Assembly: GCA_003963075.1 (NCBI GenBank) | Contig: RXJV01000065.1 | Span: 1-60,656 of the forward strand | Source of the DNA: Burkholderiales bacterium | Lineage (GTDB): Bacteria; Pseudomonadota; Gammaproteobacteria; Burkholderiales; Burkholderiaceae_C | Direction of reading: 5' to 3' | DNA length: 60,656 bases | Translations under genes and position numbers: made by a program | The notes under the pieces: model-generated | Database searches by the model: none | What the model was told of the DNA's origin: nothing | The model's input: the letters and a program-made list of their open reading frames with translations, nothing else | In this document: positions 39,890 to 49,571 of the stretch, one piece after another | How positions within the stretch are numbered: position 1 is the stretch's first letter | Layout: each line of letters begins with the position of its first letter

Positions 39890-40566
39890 TTCTTGGCTCC
39901 TGCGGCCTTGGTGGCGGCGCGCCGTTGCTCGGCGACCTCGGAGGAGTCGAGATAGCGGTAGGTCCGCGCCGTCGCTTCCATGCTGAGCGGACTGTTCGGG
40001 TTGGCGGGCGCCAAAACAACGAGGTTGTGCAAGGTCACGATACGCGACAGGTTGGACACGTCCGCGGCGAAGGCCCCGATGTCGTGATAGCGGCCCGACA
40101 CCTTGACCGCGATCGGAAGTTCCGCGTAGTAGTCCTTCACCAGCACCTGGCCGGGGCGGAACAGTTCGAACTGCAGGCCGCGCCCGACACCGGCGCTGCT
40201 GATGTCCGACAGCAGGGAATCGATCTCGGCCTTGCCCGGCAGCTGCTTTTCAAGCTGGGTCACATACTCCTCGACCTGGCTCTTTTGCTTGCGCAATTCG
40301 GGCAGGTTGACCGCCTGGGCAAGCTTGTTCTTGAAGTCCTGCCGCAGCTGGGGCTCGCGCGCCTGCTCAGCCTCCAGCCCGGCCTGGACGTCCGACAGCA
40401 AGAGCAGATAGCCGGCAATGACGACGGCAATCATGACCGCCAGCGACACCGCCAGTTTGGGCAGCAAGGGCCACTGGCCGGGCTCCTTGGGGTTGAGCCC
40501 CTGGAACTGGCTCGACACGTCGGCGAACCAGGCGTTCAGGTCGATCTTGGGCGTGGTGATGGCCAT
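39886..40566 (-). CDS. pilO: type IV pilus alignment protein PilO
   Basis: A bitopic inner-membrane protein that dimerises with PilN. 226 residues: one membrane helix (about 40-58, KLAVSLAVMIAVVIAGYLLLL), a coiled coil (ELRKQKSQVEEYVTQLEKQLP), then the periplasmic domain with VGRGLQFELFRPG and YYAELPIAVKVSGRYHDIGAF. Six bases after pilN, 4-bp overlap with pilP. Confidence 0.95.
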   Translation of the reverse strand: MAITTPKIDLNAWFADVSSQFQGLNPKEPGQWPLLPKLAVSLAVMIAVVIAGYLLLLSDVQAGLEAEQAREPQLRQDFKNKLAQAVNLPELRKQKSQVEEYVTQLEKQLPGKAEIDSLLSDISSAGVGRGLQFELFRPGQVLVKDYYAELPIAVKVSGRYHDIGAFAADVSNLSRIVTLHNLVVLAPANPNSPLSMEATARTYRYLDSSEVAEQRRAATKAAGAKK

Positions 40567-40572
40567 GGTCGA

Positions 40573-41184
40573 TCAGGTTCTCTTCGGGCCGGAAGCCGCC
40601 GGCGCGCCTGGCGCCGACTCGGTCGCGGGTGCCTTGATCGACACCTTCATCGAGAAGTCCAGCAGCCGCCGCTGGTCCCGCGAGTTGGTGGTGACGTTGG
40701 CCAGCTTGACCTCGATGAGATCCGGCTTTTCCAGCCATTCGGAGCCGCGCGACACGTTGCGCAGGAACTCCGACACCCGTTCATTGGTCTGGGCAATGCC
40801 GCTGACCGTGACGAGCTTGTTGTCTTGGCGGATCGCCGTGAGGTAGATGCCCTCGGGCGCCAGGCGCGCCAGGTCATTGAGCAACTGCACCGGCGTGTTG
40901 CGATCGGTCTGCAGATCCTCCACAGCCTTCTGGCGCGACTTCAGCGACTCGATCTCGGACCTCAGGTTGGAGATGTCCTTGATCTGGGCCTCGAGCCGCG
41001 TGATCTCGGTCTGGATGAATTGGTTGTGGGCCTGCTGCTCCTGGGTCAGGAATTCGAGCGTCAAGTAGGCGGCCATCACCAGCCCCACCCCGGCGAGGCC
41101 GGCCAGGCCCAGGCCGACGAAAAACGCCGCCTTGCGCCGCTTGCGCCGCTCTTCACGGTAGGGCAGCAGGTTGATCAGGATCAC
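40573..41184 (-). CDS. pilN: type IV pilus alignment protein PilN
   Basis: A bitopic inner-membrane protein; its short cytoplasmic N-terminus MILINLLPYREERRKRRK carries the INLLPYR motif that docks in PilM. 203 residues, membrane helix about 22-45, coiled coil, then a ferredoxin-like periplasmic domain. Overlaps pilM by 4 bp. Confidence 0.96.
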   Translation of the reverse strand: MILINLLPYREERRKRRKAAFFVGLGLAGLAGVGLVMAAYLTLEFLTQEQQAHNQFIQTEITRLEAQIKDISNLRSEIESLKSRQKAVEDLQTDRNTPVQLLNDLARLAPEGIYLTAIRQDNKLVTVSGIAQTNERVSEFLRNVSRGSEWLEKPDLIEVKLANVTTNSRDQRRLLDFSMKVSIKAPATESAPGAPAASGPKRT

Positions 41185-42260
41185 TGGTAGAACCTCCGCA
41201 TCGCGAGACCGCAGGCCGTCAGATAGGACGGCGCCTCGCGCCGCAGCTTGGACTCACGAACGGCCGGCCCCAGGCCCATGTTCTCGAACGGATTGACCAC
41301 CATGCACGCAAAGCCGGTCAGTTCGGTGACGCGCTCCTTGAGCCCCGGCAGTGTGGCCGTGCCGCCGGCCAGCATCACGTAATGCACCTTGTGATGCGGC
41401 GTGCTCGTGAAGAAGTACTGCAACGCACGACCAATTTCCTGCGACAGGCTGTCCACAAACGGATTCAACACGCTGGACTCATAGTCCTCGGGCAGGTCAT
41501 TGGCCAGCTTCTTTTGCTCGGCTTCTTCAAACGAAAAGCCGTACTGGCGTGAGATCAGGCTGGTCAGCTGGGCGCCACCAAACGACTGGTCGCGGTCGTA
41601 CAGCAGTTCCTCGTCCCGCAGCACCTTGAGGCTGGTCGTTTCGGCCCCGATCTCGAACAGCGCGACCAGCGCATCCTTGCCCTCATTGGGCAAGGCCGCC
41701 ACCAGCCGGCCGATGGCCATGCGGGAGGCATGAGACTCAATGTCGAGCACCACGGGCTTCAGGCCGGCCGCTTCCGCCAGGCCCTGGCGATCTTGGACGC
41801 GATCCTTGCGCGAGGCGGCGATCAGCACCTCGACGTCGCCCACCGAAGTCGGGCTGGGGCCAATGACGCAGAAGTCCAGACTGACCTCGTCGAGCGAGAA
41901 CGGGATGTATTGGTTGGCCTCGGCTTCCACCTGCAACTCGAGCTCTTCTTCCCTGAGGCCGGCCGGCAGCATGATGCGTTTGGTGATCACGGCCGACTGG
42001 GGCATCGCCAACGCCGCATCACGGGTCTTGGCGCCGCTGCGGGCCACCACGCGCCGCACGGCATCGGCCACTTCGTCGAATTTCTCGATCTGCCCGTCGG
42101 CAATCCAGCCCTTCTCGAAGGGCTCGCTCGCAAAGCGTTCCAGCACGAACTCGCCACTCTTGGTCTGGCTCAATTCCACCAACTTGACGCTGGAGGAGCT
42201 GATATCGAGACCGATCAGGGGAGGGTGCTTGCGACCCAAAAGTGCGTCAAGTATTCCCAT
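41181..42260 (-). CDS. pilM: type IV pilus actin-like protein PilM
   Basis: A cytoplasmic FtsA/actin-like ATPase that binds PilN and forms the cytoplasmic ring. 359 residues; N-terminal LIGLDISSSSVKLVEL phosphate-binding loop, DAALAMPQSAVITKRI, ALFEIGAETTSLKVL and the C-terminal MLAGGTATLPGLKERV. ATG 42260 is preceded by AAAGGGC; an in-frame start 6 codons earlier is weaker. First gene of pilMNOPQ; the region upstream (42290-42330) is AT-rich and should hold the promoter, although no clear hexamer pair was settled. Confidence 0.96.
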   Translation of the reverse strand: MGILDALLGRKHPPLIGLDISSSSVKLVELSQTKSGEFVLERFASEPFEKGWIADGQIEKFDEVADAVRRVVARSGAKTRDAALAMPQSAVITKRIMLPAGLREEELELQVEAEANQYIPFSLDEVSLDFCVIGPSPTSVGDVEVLIAASRKDRVQDRQGLAEAAGLKPVVLDIESHASRMAIGRLVAALPNEGKDALVALFEIGAETTSLKVLRDEELLYDRDQSFGGAQLTSLISRQYGFSFEEAEQKKLANDLPEDYESSVLNPFVDSLSQEIGRALQYFFTSTPHHKVHYVMLAGGTATLPGLKERVTELTGFACMVVNPFENMGLGPAVRESKLRREAPSYLTACGLAMRRFYQ

Positions 42261-42492
42261 GCCCTTTGTCCCCGACACGCGAGCAACGTATCGGACTATT
42301 AATAAGTTACTTGAATGCTAGCAGCAAAGCCGTTGACACCGAACGAAATTCAGGCGCGAGCTCGTAACGCCACGTTGCGAAACATACACGAATCATTGGG
42401 CATGCAACTACCTGAAAAACACAGGGGATGCGGTCGTATGACACACAGTTTGCACGCACACTTCACAAACCGGGCCACCGGGCCCGGCTTCC

Positions 42493-42498
42493 TATAAT
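42493..42498 (+). promoter_or_regulatory. perfect -10 box ahead of mrcA
   Basis: TATAAT lies 46 bp before the mrcA start in the divergent pilM/mrcA spacer, just after a GC-rich inverted repeat (CCGGGCCCGG). No good -35 hexamer is found at the expected spacing. Confidence 0.45.
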
Positions 42499-42543
42499 CC
42501 GCCGCCTCGTCCCCACGCGCCCGCGGGCGCGCCCTGCCGGCTC

Positions 42544-44931
42544 ATGAACGACAAGCCCCGAACTGCTGCGCACCCCACCACCTCCGCAGCCACCGCCGGC
42601 ACCCCTCCCGCCAGATTCAGCCAACGCGTCAGTCGCTGGGCCTGGCGCGGCCTGGGCCTGATCCTGGGCGGTGCGGCGGCGCTCGGGCTGCTGCTGGGGC
42701 TGGGCTTGGCGCTGGCTTACCCGAATCTCCCGGACATCAGCGGCCTGACCGACTACCGCCCCAAGCTGCCGATGCGCGTGCTGTCCAGTGACGGCGTGCT
42801 GCTGGGCGAGTTCGGCGAGGAGAGGCGCAGCTATCTGCCCATCCAGCAGATCCCGAAGGTCATGCAGGAAGCCGTGCTGGCCATCGAGGACGCCCGCTTT
42901 TACCAGCATGGCGGCGTGGACTATCTCGGCGTCATCCGTGCGGGCCTGGCCAACGTGGGCGAATCGCGCAGCCAGGGCGCATCGACGATCACGATGCAGG
43001 TGGCACGTAACTTCTACCTGTCCACCGAAAAAACCTTCACGCGCAAGATCTACGAGATCCTGCTGGCATTGAAGATCGAGGCGGCCCTGCCCAAGGAAAA
43101 GATCCTCGAGATCTACATGAACCAGATCTTCCTCGGTCACCGGGCGCATGGCTTCGCAGCAGCCAGCGAGGTCTATTTCGGCAAGACGCTGGACAAGCTC
43201 AGCGTCGCCGAGGCCGCGATGCTGGCCGGTCTGCCCAAGGCACCCTCGGCCTACAACCCGATCAACAACCCGAGGCGCGCCACCATCCGCCAACAGTACA
43301 TCATCGAGCGGATGTACGAGACCGGCTACATCACCGAGGAACAGCGCGATGAAGCCAAGGCCGAAAAGCTGCGCATCCGGCCGGTCAACGAATCGGTCTC
43401 GCATGCCGAATTCGTGGCCGAGGCCGCGCGCCAGTTGATCTTCAGCCAGTACGGCGACGAAGCCTACTCCCGCGGGCTCAACGTCCACCTGACGCTGAAC
43501 AGCGCCGAGCAGAACACGGCCTACCGTGCGTTGCGCCGCGGCATCCTCGACTATGAGAAGCGCCAGATCTACCGTGGCCCCGAGGCCTATGCCGACCTGC
43601 CCGGCGATGCCAGGGAACTGGACGCCCGCATCGCCGAAGCGCTGGCCGATCATCCGGCCAACGACGAGTTGCTGGCGGCGGTCGTGATCGAGGCCGACCC
43701 GAAGAAGGTCTCGGCCGTGCTGCAAAGTGGTGAGACCATCGCCATCACCGGCGACGGCCTCAAACCTGCCACCTCGGGCCTGTCTGACAAGGGCAACCCG
43801 AAGACACGCATCCGCCGCGGTGCCGTGATCCGCGTCGTCAAGGGCCCCAAGCAAAAGGACGGCAACGAGTGGACCATCACGCAGTTGCCCGAGGTCGAGG
43901 GCGCCTTTGTGTCCATGGACCCGCGCACTGGCCAGATCCACGCGCTGGTCGGCGGCTTTGACTACAACAAGAACAAGTTCAACCACGTCACCCAGGCCTG
44001 GCGACAGCCGGGTTCGAGCTTCAAGCCTTTCATCTACTCGGCCGCACTGGAAAAGGGCTTCACGCCGGCCACGGTCGTGAACGACGCCCCCCTGTTCTTC
44101 GATGCCGGCACGACCGGCAGCCAGCCCTGGGAGCCGAAGAACTATGACGGCAAGTTCGAAGGCCCGATGCCGCTGCGCACGGCGCTGGCGAAGTCGAAAA
44201 ACATGGTGTCGATCCGGGTGCTGCACTCCATCGGTGTGCGCTACGCGCAGGACTGGATCACACGCTTCGGCTTCGAAGCCGAGAAGCATCCGGCCTACCT
44301 GACCATGGCGCTCGGCGCCGGCTCGGTGACGCCAATGCAAATGGCTCAGGGCTACGCGGTGTTTGCCAACGGCGGCTACCGCGTGAACCCGCAGCTGATC
44401 GCAAAGATCACCGACAACAATGGTCGGCTGCTCTATGAGGCCCAGCCGGTGACTCTGACCGACGAGGCCCGCGCCATCGAACCCCGTAACGCCTTCATGA
44501 TGAGCAGTCTGCTGCAGGAGGTGACGCGCAGCGGCACGGCCGCCCGGGCGCAGGCCACCTTGAAGCGCCCGGACATCTACGGCAAGACCGGCACGACCAA
44601 TGACTCGATGGATGCCTGGTTCGCGGGCTACCAGAAGGAACTGGTTGCGATCGTCTGGATCGGCTACGACCAGCCGCGCAAGCTGGGTGACCGCGAAACC
44701 GGTGGCGGCCTGAGCCTGCCCGTCTGGATCGAGTACATGCAGTACGCACTGAAGGCCAAGCCCGTGGACGAGATGACACCCCCCGAGGGCGTGATCAATG
44801 TCAATGGGGAGTGGTTCTACGAGGAGTACTCAGGCGCTAGCGGTGTGCGCGAACTGTCCAGCGACCCCAATGTACCGGGCGCTGCGAGCGAGGATGAGAA
44901 GAAGTCCATCCTCGATCTGTTCAAGCGCTAG
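42544..44931 (+). CDS. mrcA: penicillin-binding protein 1A (bifunctional transglycosylase/transpeptidase)
   Basis: Polymerises and crosslinks peptidoglycan. 795 residues: cytoplasmic tail, a membrane helix about 38-60, GT51 domain with EDARFYQHGGVDYLG (catalytic Glu), SQGASTITMQVARNFYLS and EIYMNQIFLGHRAHGF, then a transpeptidase domain with SSFKPFIYS (active Ser), SKN and YGKTGTTNDS. The mrcA-pilM divergent pair is conserved in many proteobacteria and links wall synthesis with pilus gene location only. Confidence 0.97.
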   Translation: MNDKPRTAAHPTTSAATAGTPPARFSQRVSRWAWRGLGLILGGAAALGLLLGLGLALAYPNLPDISGLTDYRPKLPMRVLSSDGVLLGEFGEERRSYLPIQQIPKVMQEAVLAIEDARFYQHGGVDYLGVIRAGLANVGESRSQGASTITMQVARNFYLSTEKTFTRKIYEILLALKIEAALPKEKILEIYMNQIFLGHRAHGFAAASEVYFGKTLDKLSVAEAAMLAGLPKAPSAYNPINNPRRATIRQQYIIERMYETGYITEEQRDEAKAEKLRIRPVNESVSHAEFVAEAARQLIFSQYGDEAYSRGLNVHLTLNSAEQNTAYRALRRGILDYEKRQIYRGPEAYADLPGDARELDARIAEALADHPANDELLAAVVIEADPKKVSAVLQSGETIAITGDGLKPATSGLSDKGNPKTRIRRGAVIRVVKGPKQKDGNEWTITQLPEVEGAFVSMDPRTGQIHALVGGFDYNKNKFNHVTQAWRQPGSSFKPFIYSAALEKGFTPATVVNDAPLFFDAGTTGSQPWEPKNYDGKFEGPMPLRTALAKSKNMVSIRVLHSIGVRYAQDWITRFGFEAEKHPAYLTMALGAGSVTPMQMAQGYAVFANGGYRVNPQLIAKITDNNGRLLYEAQPVTLTDEARAIEPRNAFMMSSLLQEVTRSGTAARAQATLKRPDIYGKTGTTNDSMDAWFAGYQKELVAIVWIGYDQPRKLGDRETGGGLSLPVWIEYMQYALKAKPVDEMTPPEGVINVNGEWFYEEYSGASGVRELSSDPNVPGAASEDEKKSILDLFKR

Positions 44932-44990
44932 CAACTCGGGAGCGGCAGGCACGCTGGCTTCGTGGCGCAAGCAACGCGCCCGGCACAAGC

Positions 44991-45323
44991 TCAGTGTGCG
45001 AACGTCAGCGCGATCCCGGCCTGCTCGCTGGCACAGCGCGACAGCAGCGCGAAGAACTCCTGCCCCTCGCGGTCGATCCAATGTTGACCGTCCCAGCGGC
45101 AGTGGTAGCCACCCGCGCGTGCAGCCAACCAGATTTCCTGCAAAGGGGGCTGGGTGTTGATGACGATCTTGCTGCCGCCGGGCAGGGTCAGCTCCAGCAG
45201 GCCGCCGGTGCGATGCGCATCGATGTCGGCCACGTCGGCTTCCAGCCAGGCGTCAATCTGTGCCTCGATGCGGGCGAGCAGGGCATGGGCCTTGGCGTGG
45301 TAGTCGGCGTCGGACAGGGACAT
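44991..45323 (-). CDS. cyaY: frataxin-like iron-binding protein CyaY
   Basis: A small frataxin homologue that modulates Fe-S cluster assembly through IscS. 110 residues with the acidic first helix (SLSDADYHAKAHALLARIE), DVADIDAHRTGGLLELTLPGGSKIVINTQ and the conserved QEIWLAARAGGYHCRWDG. It starts 11 bp from the divergent lptM. Confidence 0.95.
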   Translation of the reverse strand: MSLSDADYHAKAHALLARIEAQIDAWLEADVADIDAHRTGGLLELTLPGGSKIVINTQPPLQEIWLAARAGGYHCRWDGQHWIDREGQEFFALLSRCASEQAGIALTFAH

Positions 45324-45334
45324 AAACTGCGCGA

Positions 45335-45496
45335 ATGAACAAGACGGCCATCAGTGTAGGTGGGCGCCCCCGGCTTGGGGGCTGGGCCCTGGCGATCACC
45401 CTTGCTGCCCTCACGGGTTGTGGCCAGAAGGGGCCGCTGGTGCTAGCGCAGCCGGCCGCTGCGGCGTCCGCGCCGGCGTCCGCCCCCGGCCGCTGA
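45335..45496 (+). CDS. lptM: small lipoprotein LptM (YifL-like)
   Basis: A 53-residue lipoprotein: basic N-terminus MNKTAISVGGRPRLGG, hydrophobic WALAITLAAL, lipobox LTGC with Cys29, then GQKGPLVLAQP and an Ala/Pro-rich tail. The GCGQKGPL motif identifies the family; in E. coli LptM stabilises the LptD/E translocon. It is divergent from cyaY, the usual place. The partner normally found next, lysA, is absent; an ABC transporter gene converges 5 bp later. Confidence 0.85.
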   Translation: MNKTAISVGGRPRLGGWALAITLAALTGCGQKGPLVLAQPAAAASAPASAPGR

Positions 45497-45500
45497 GGCT

Positions 45501-46502
45501 TCAGGCCGCCCGGCCCTCCTGAACCGCGTGGCAAGCCACGCGCACGCCCTGGGTCTCCAGCAGCGCCGGCCTCTCCAGCTTGCAACGCGCATTGGCCAGC
45601 GGGCAGCGTGGGTGGAAGCTGCAGCCACTCGGCGGATTCAATGGGTTGGGCACTTCGCCCTGCACCGGCGTGCGAGCGCGGCCGGTCATGTGGATGTCGG
45701 GAATCGCGTCCAGCAGCATCCGCGTGTAGGGGTGGCGCGGCCGCTCGAACAGCGAGGCCTTGTCCGCGAGTTCCACGAGGCGGCCCAGATACATCACCCC
45801 CACCCGATCGGCCACATGACGCACGACGGCGAGGTTGTGCGAGATGAACAGATAGGTCAGGCCGCGCTCACGCTGCAGGTCCTTCATGATGTTGAGCACC
45901 TGGGCCTGCACCGACACGTCGAGGGCCGAGGTCGGCTCGTCGCAGACGAGGAATTCGGGCTGGGTCGCGAGGGCCCGCGCGATGGAAACGCGCTGGCGTT
46001 GCCCGCCTGAGAACTGGTGGTGCGGGAACTTGTCAGCGTCGGCCGCGCTCAGCCCGACCGAGCTCAGCAATGCGGCCACCCGATCACGGGCCTCGGCGGC
46101 GGTCCGGATCAGGCCATGCTCCCGCAGGGGCTCGGCCACGATGTCCATGATCTTCCAGCGCGGATTCAGCGACGCGTACGGGTCTTGAAAGATCATCTGC
46201 ATGCGGCGGCGCAGGGCCGGCGCACTCGAACCGGCCAAGGTCTTGACGATGTCCTCACCGTCGAAGCGCACCTGTCCCTGGGTGGCACGGTAGAGGCCGA
46301 CCAGCAAACGAGCCACCGTGCTCTTGCCGCAGCCGCTTTCGCCCACCAGCGCCAGCGTCCGGCCACGCTCGATCGCAAAGGAGACGCCGTCCACCGCATG
46401 CACCAAGGCCTTGGGCTTGCGCTCGACAACGCGGTTCAGCCAGGGCGGCGACACGTCAAAGACCTTGGCAAGGCCCTGGACCTCGACGAGGGGCGCGGTC
46501 AT
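45501..46502 (-). CDS. peptide-type ABC transporter ATPase (DppF/OppF-like)
   Basis: One of two ATPases of a Dpp/Opp-class importer. 333 residues; Walker [11 protein letters not shown]-loop, signature [15 protein letters not shown], Walker [14 protein letters not shown], and the C-terminal oligopeptide domain with the cysteine cluster [15 protein letters not shown] that binds an Fe-S cluster in relatives. Start overlaps the preceding ATPase by 4 bp. Substrate cannot be told from sequence. Confidence 0.92.
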   Translation of the reverse strand: MTAPLVEVQGLAKVFDVSPPWLNRVVERKPKALVHAVDGVSFAIERGRTLALVGESGCGKSTVARLLVGLYRATQGQVRFDGEDIVKTLAGSSAPALRRRMQMIFQDPYASLNPRWKIMDIVAEPLREHGLIRTAAEARDRVAALLSSVGLSAADADKFPHHQFSGGQRQRVSIARALATQPEFLVCDEPTSALDVSVQAQVLNIMKDLQRERGLTYLFISHNLAVVRHVADRVGVMYLGRLVELADKASLFERPRHPYTRMLLDAIPDIHMTGRARTPVQGEVPNPLNPPSGCSFHPRCPLANARCKLERPALLETQGVRVACHAVQEGRAA

Positions 46503-47479
46503 TGCAGGCCCTCCGGCAACACGGGCTTCCAGCAGGACACGGAGGTCGCACCGACCGAAGTCAGTTCGGGGCGCTCCGTGCGGCAGCGGTCACCGACGCG
46601 CGGGCAGCGCGGATTGAAGGCGCAGCCGGCCGGAATGGCCGTCAGGCGAGGCATCGCACCGTCGATCTGCAGCAGGCGTTCGCGGTCCTCGTCCATCGCC
46701 GGGATCGAGCCCATCAAGCCCACGGTGTAGGGGTGCGCTGGTCGGTGGATGACATCGGCAACCGGCCCGATCTCGGCCACCCGGCCGGCGTACATGACGG
46801 CCACGCGGTCGCAGGTCTCGGCGATGACGCCCATGTCGTGGGTGACCAGCATGACGGCGGCGCCCTGCTCTTTGCAGACCCTTTTCAGCAACGCAATGAT
46901 CTGCGCCTGGATGGACACATCCAGCGCCGTGGTCGGCTCATCGGCCACGATGAGCTTGGGGCTGGCGGCAAGCGCCAATGCGATCACGACACGCTGACGC
47001 ATGCCGCCGGAAAACTGGTGGGGATAGTTGTCGATGCGCGCCTCGGGTGCCGGAATGCCTGTGGAAGCGAGCAGTTCGATAGCGCGTGCGCGCGCCTGGG
47101 CTGCCGTCAGGTCGAGGTGGGTCGTGATGGTCTCGATAAGTTGGTGGCCTACGGTATAGAGCGGGTTCAGCGACGTCAGCGGGTCCTGGAAGACCGCACC
47201 GATCTCGCGGCCACGGACCCGGCGCATCTGCTCGTCGGGCAGGTTGTCGATACGCCGGCCGGCGAGTCTGATCTCGCCGGCGGCAATGCGTCCTGGCGGT
47301 TCCAGCAGGCCGATGATGGCCGCACCCGTCAGTGACTTGCCGGCACCGGACTCGCCGACCACACCGAGGATCTCGCCCGGGGCGATCGAGAAGGAGATGT
47401 CATCCAGCGCCAACAACACGCCGTGGCGGGTCGGGAACTCGACGCGGAGATGGTTGACTTCGAGCAGCGCTGGGGTCAT
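46499..47479 (-). CDS. peptide-type ABC transporter ATPase (DppD/OppD-like)
   Basis: Second ATPase. 326 residues from ATG 47479; Walker [12 protein letters not shown], signature [15 protein letters not shown], Walker [14 protein letters not shown] and C-terminal [15 protein letters not shown]. The frame is open a further 34 codons into the permease gene, but ATGA overlap at 47476-47479 marks the start. Confidence 0.92.
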   Translation of the reverse strand: MTPALLEVNHLRVEFPTRHGVLLALDDISFSIAPGEILGVVGESGAGKSLTGAAIIGLLEPPGRIAAGEIRLAGRRIDNLPDEQMRRVRGREIGAVFQDPLTSLNPLYTVGHQLIETITTHLDLTAAQARARAIELLASTGIPAPEARIDNYPHQFSGGMRQRVVIALALAASPKLIVADEPTTALDVSIQAQIIALLKRVCKEQGAAVMLVTHDMGVIAETCDRVAVMYAGRVAEIGPVADVIHRPAHPYTVGLMGSIPAMDEDRERLLQIDGAMPRLTAIPAGCAFNPRCPRVGDRCRTERPELTSVGATSVSCWKPVLPEGLQ

Positions 47480-48399
47480 CGCAGGCGGGGGTTGAGTGCA
47501 TCGCGCAGCCAGTCGCCGAGCAGATTCACGCTGAGCGTGATCATCACCAGTGTCAGGCTGGGCCAGGCGGTGATCCACCACTCGCCCGAGAACAGAGTGT
47601 CATTGCCGTTGCGGATCAGCGTGCCCAGCGACGGGCTCGTGACCGGCACGCCGACGCCGAGGAAGGGCAGCGTGGCCTCGGTGATGATGGCCGAAGCGAT
47701 CTGGATGGTGGCCAGTACCAGCACCGGGCCGAGCACATTGGGCAGCACATGACGGCGCATGATGCGCAGCGAGCCGACGCCGATGACACGCGCCGCCAGC
47801 ACATATTCCTTGTTGCGCTCCACCAGCGTCGAGCCGCGCACCGTACGCGCATACTGCACCCAGCCGGTCAGCGCGATGGCCAGCACGAGGACGACGAAGG
47901 CCAGTGCATCGGGTGCATGGGGAAACAGGCTGCGGGCGATGCCGCTGATCATCAGTGCGACGAGGATGGACGGGAAGGACAGCATCACATCGCAGACACG
48001 CATCACCAGGGCATCCACACGTCCACCGACGAAGCCGGCCAACAAGCCCAGGCTCACGCCCAGCAACATGGACAGCAGCACCGAGGCGATGCCCACCAGC
48101 AGCGATATGCGGGTGCCGTACATCAGGGCCGACAGGATGTCCCGCCCCTGCCCATCGGTGCCGAGCAGGTACTTGGGCTCGCCGCCCGCCAGCCAGGCCG
48201 GCGGCTTCAGCGAATCGAGCAGTTCCAGCGTCGCGAGATCAAACGGATTGTGCGGCGCGACCACTTCGGCGAACAGCGCACAGGTCAGACAGACCAACGC
48301 AACGCCTGCCGCCAGCATTGCGACCGGGGAGCTTCGAAAGGAGTGCCAGACATCGCCCTTGAAGAAACGCTGCAGCGCGGACATCGAGACGTCGCTCAT
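47476..48399 (-). CDS. peptide-type ABC transporter permease (DppC/OppC-like)
   Basis: Inner-membrane permease of 307 residues with an N-terminal OppC_N helix (SSPVAMLAAGVALVCLTCALFAEVVAP), LLGTDGQGRDILSALMYGTRISLLVG and the EAA loop region (EYVLAARVIGVGSLRIMRRHVLPN). 3 bp after the other permease. Confidence 0.93.
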   Translation of the reverse strand: MSDVSMSALQRFFKGDVWHSFRSSPVAMLAAGVALVCLTCALFAEVVAPHNPFDLATLELLDSLKPPAWLAGGEPKYLLGTDGQGRDILSALMYGTRISLLVGIASVLLSMLLGVSLGLLAGFVGGRVDALVMRVCDVMLSFPSILVALMISGIARSLFPHAPDALAFVVLVLAIALTGWVQYARTVRGSTLVERNKEYVLAARVIGVGSLRIMRRHVLPNVLGPVLVLATIQIASAIITEATLPFLGVGVPVTSPSLGTLIRNGNDTLFSGEWWITAWPSLTLVMITLSVNLLGDWLRDALNPRLR

Positions 48400-48402
48400 G
48401 GT

Positions 48403-49380
48403 TCAGTGGGACTTGCCATCGATGCGCAGCCTCGGATCGACCGCGAAATACAGGAGATCGACGCCCAGGTTGATCGTGACGAAGATCAGCGAAATCAGGC
48501 AGAGGTAGGCCGCCATCACAGGGATGTCCGCGAACTGAACCGCCTGGATGAATAGCAGGCCCATGCCGGGCCACTGGAAGACCTGCTCGGTGATGATGGC
48601 GAACGCAATGAGCGAGCCGAGCTGCAGGCCCGTGATGGTGATGACCGGCACCAGCGTGTTCCTCAGGGCATGGCTGAAGTAGACGCTGCGCTGTGTCAGG
48701 CCACGGGCTCGCGCGAAACGGATGTAATCGGTACGCAGCACCTCCAGCATCTCGGCACGCACCAGCCGCATGATCAGCGTCAGTTGAAAGGCCGACAGCG
48801 TGAATGCAGGCAAGATCAGGTGCAGCAGGCCGTCGCGCGTGAGCAGGCCCGTTGTCCAGCCGCCAAGCACGGCCACCTCGCCGCGTCCGAAGCTGGGCAG
48901 CCATTTCAGCTCCACGGCGAAGATCCAGATCAGCACGATACCGATGACGAAATTGGGTAGGCTGACGCCGAACAGGGTCGCCGTCATCAAGACCTGAGCG
49001 ATCGCCCGGCCTCTCCGCAGGGCCGCGTAGACACCCAATGGAATGCCCAGGCCCAGGGCCAGAGCGGCCGCGACCAGGGCGAGTTCCAGCGTCGCCGGAA
49101 AGCGTTCGGCGATCAATGTCGAGACCTTGCGACCCTGACGCAGACTGATGCCGAACTCGCCCTGGACAGCGTTGAGCGCGAAACGTGCGAACTGCACCGG
49201 GAAGGGCTGATCCAGCCCGAGGTCCTTGCGCAATGCCAACCGCTGCTCTTCGGTGGCGTCCTGACCCAGCAGGTTGGTGACCGGATCACCGACGAACTGG
49301 AACAGCATGAAGGCGATGAAGGCCACCGACAACATGACAACCAGGGCCTGGACCAGGCGGCGAAGAATGAAAGCCAGCAT
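48403..49380 (-). CDS. peptide-type ABC transporter permease (DppB/OppB-like)
   Basis: Inner-membrane permease of 325 residues: FILRRLVQALVVMLSVAFIAF first helix, FQFVGDPVTNLLGQDATEEQ, and the EAA loop YIRFARARGLTQRSVYFSHALRN. First gene of the B-C-D-F operon. No ribosome-binding site is obvious; 15 extra in-frame codons upstream are possible. No periplasmic binding protein gene is nearby: the next gene upstream is a porin. Confidence 0.92.
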   Translation of the reverse strand: MLAFILRRLVQALVVMLSVAFIAFMLFQFVGDPVTNLLGQDATEEQRLALRKDLGLDQPFPVQFARFALNAVQGEFGISLRQGRKVSTLIAERFPATLELALVAAALALGLGIPLGVYAALRRGRAIAQVLMTATLFGVSLPNFVIGIVLIWIFAVELKWLPSFGRGEVAVLGGWTTGLLTRDGLLHLILPAFTLSAFQLTLIMRLVRAEMLEVLRTDYIRFARARGLTQRSVYFSHALRNTLVPVITITGLQLGSLIAFAIITEQVFQWPGMGLLFIQAVQFADIPVMAAYLCLISLIFVTINLGVDLLYFAVDPRLRIDGKSH

Positions 49381-49494
49381 GAAGAGAGAACGGCCCCGAT
49401 CACAGCGCGGCCCCGCCACGCACAAGGCCGCGATGATGGCGAAGGGCGCCCGCGACAGCCTCCCGGGAAAGCCCTAGACCGGCGTTGCGTCCCG

Positions 49495-49523
49495 CAAAGA
49501 AAACGGGCCGCAGAGCGGCCCGT
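49495..49523 (-). terminator. intrinsic terminator of porin 1
   Basis: Minus strand ACGGGCCGC-TCT-GCGGCCCGT (perfect 9-bp stem, 49523-49503) followed by TTTCTTT. It lies about 48 bp after the porin stop. Confidence 0.85.
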
Positions 49524-49571
49524 TGGCTGAGATGGCGAATCTCTTGCGAGGCCCGCCTGGCTTCGAGGGAG

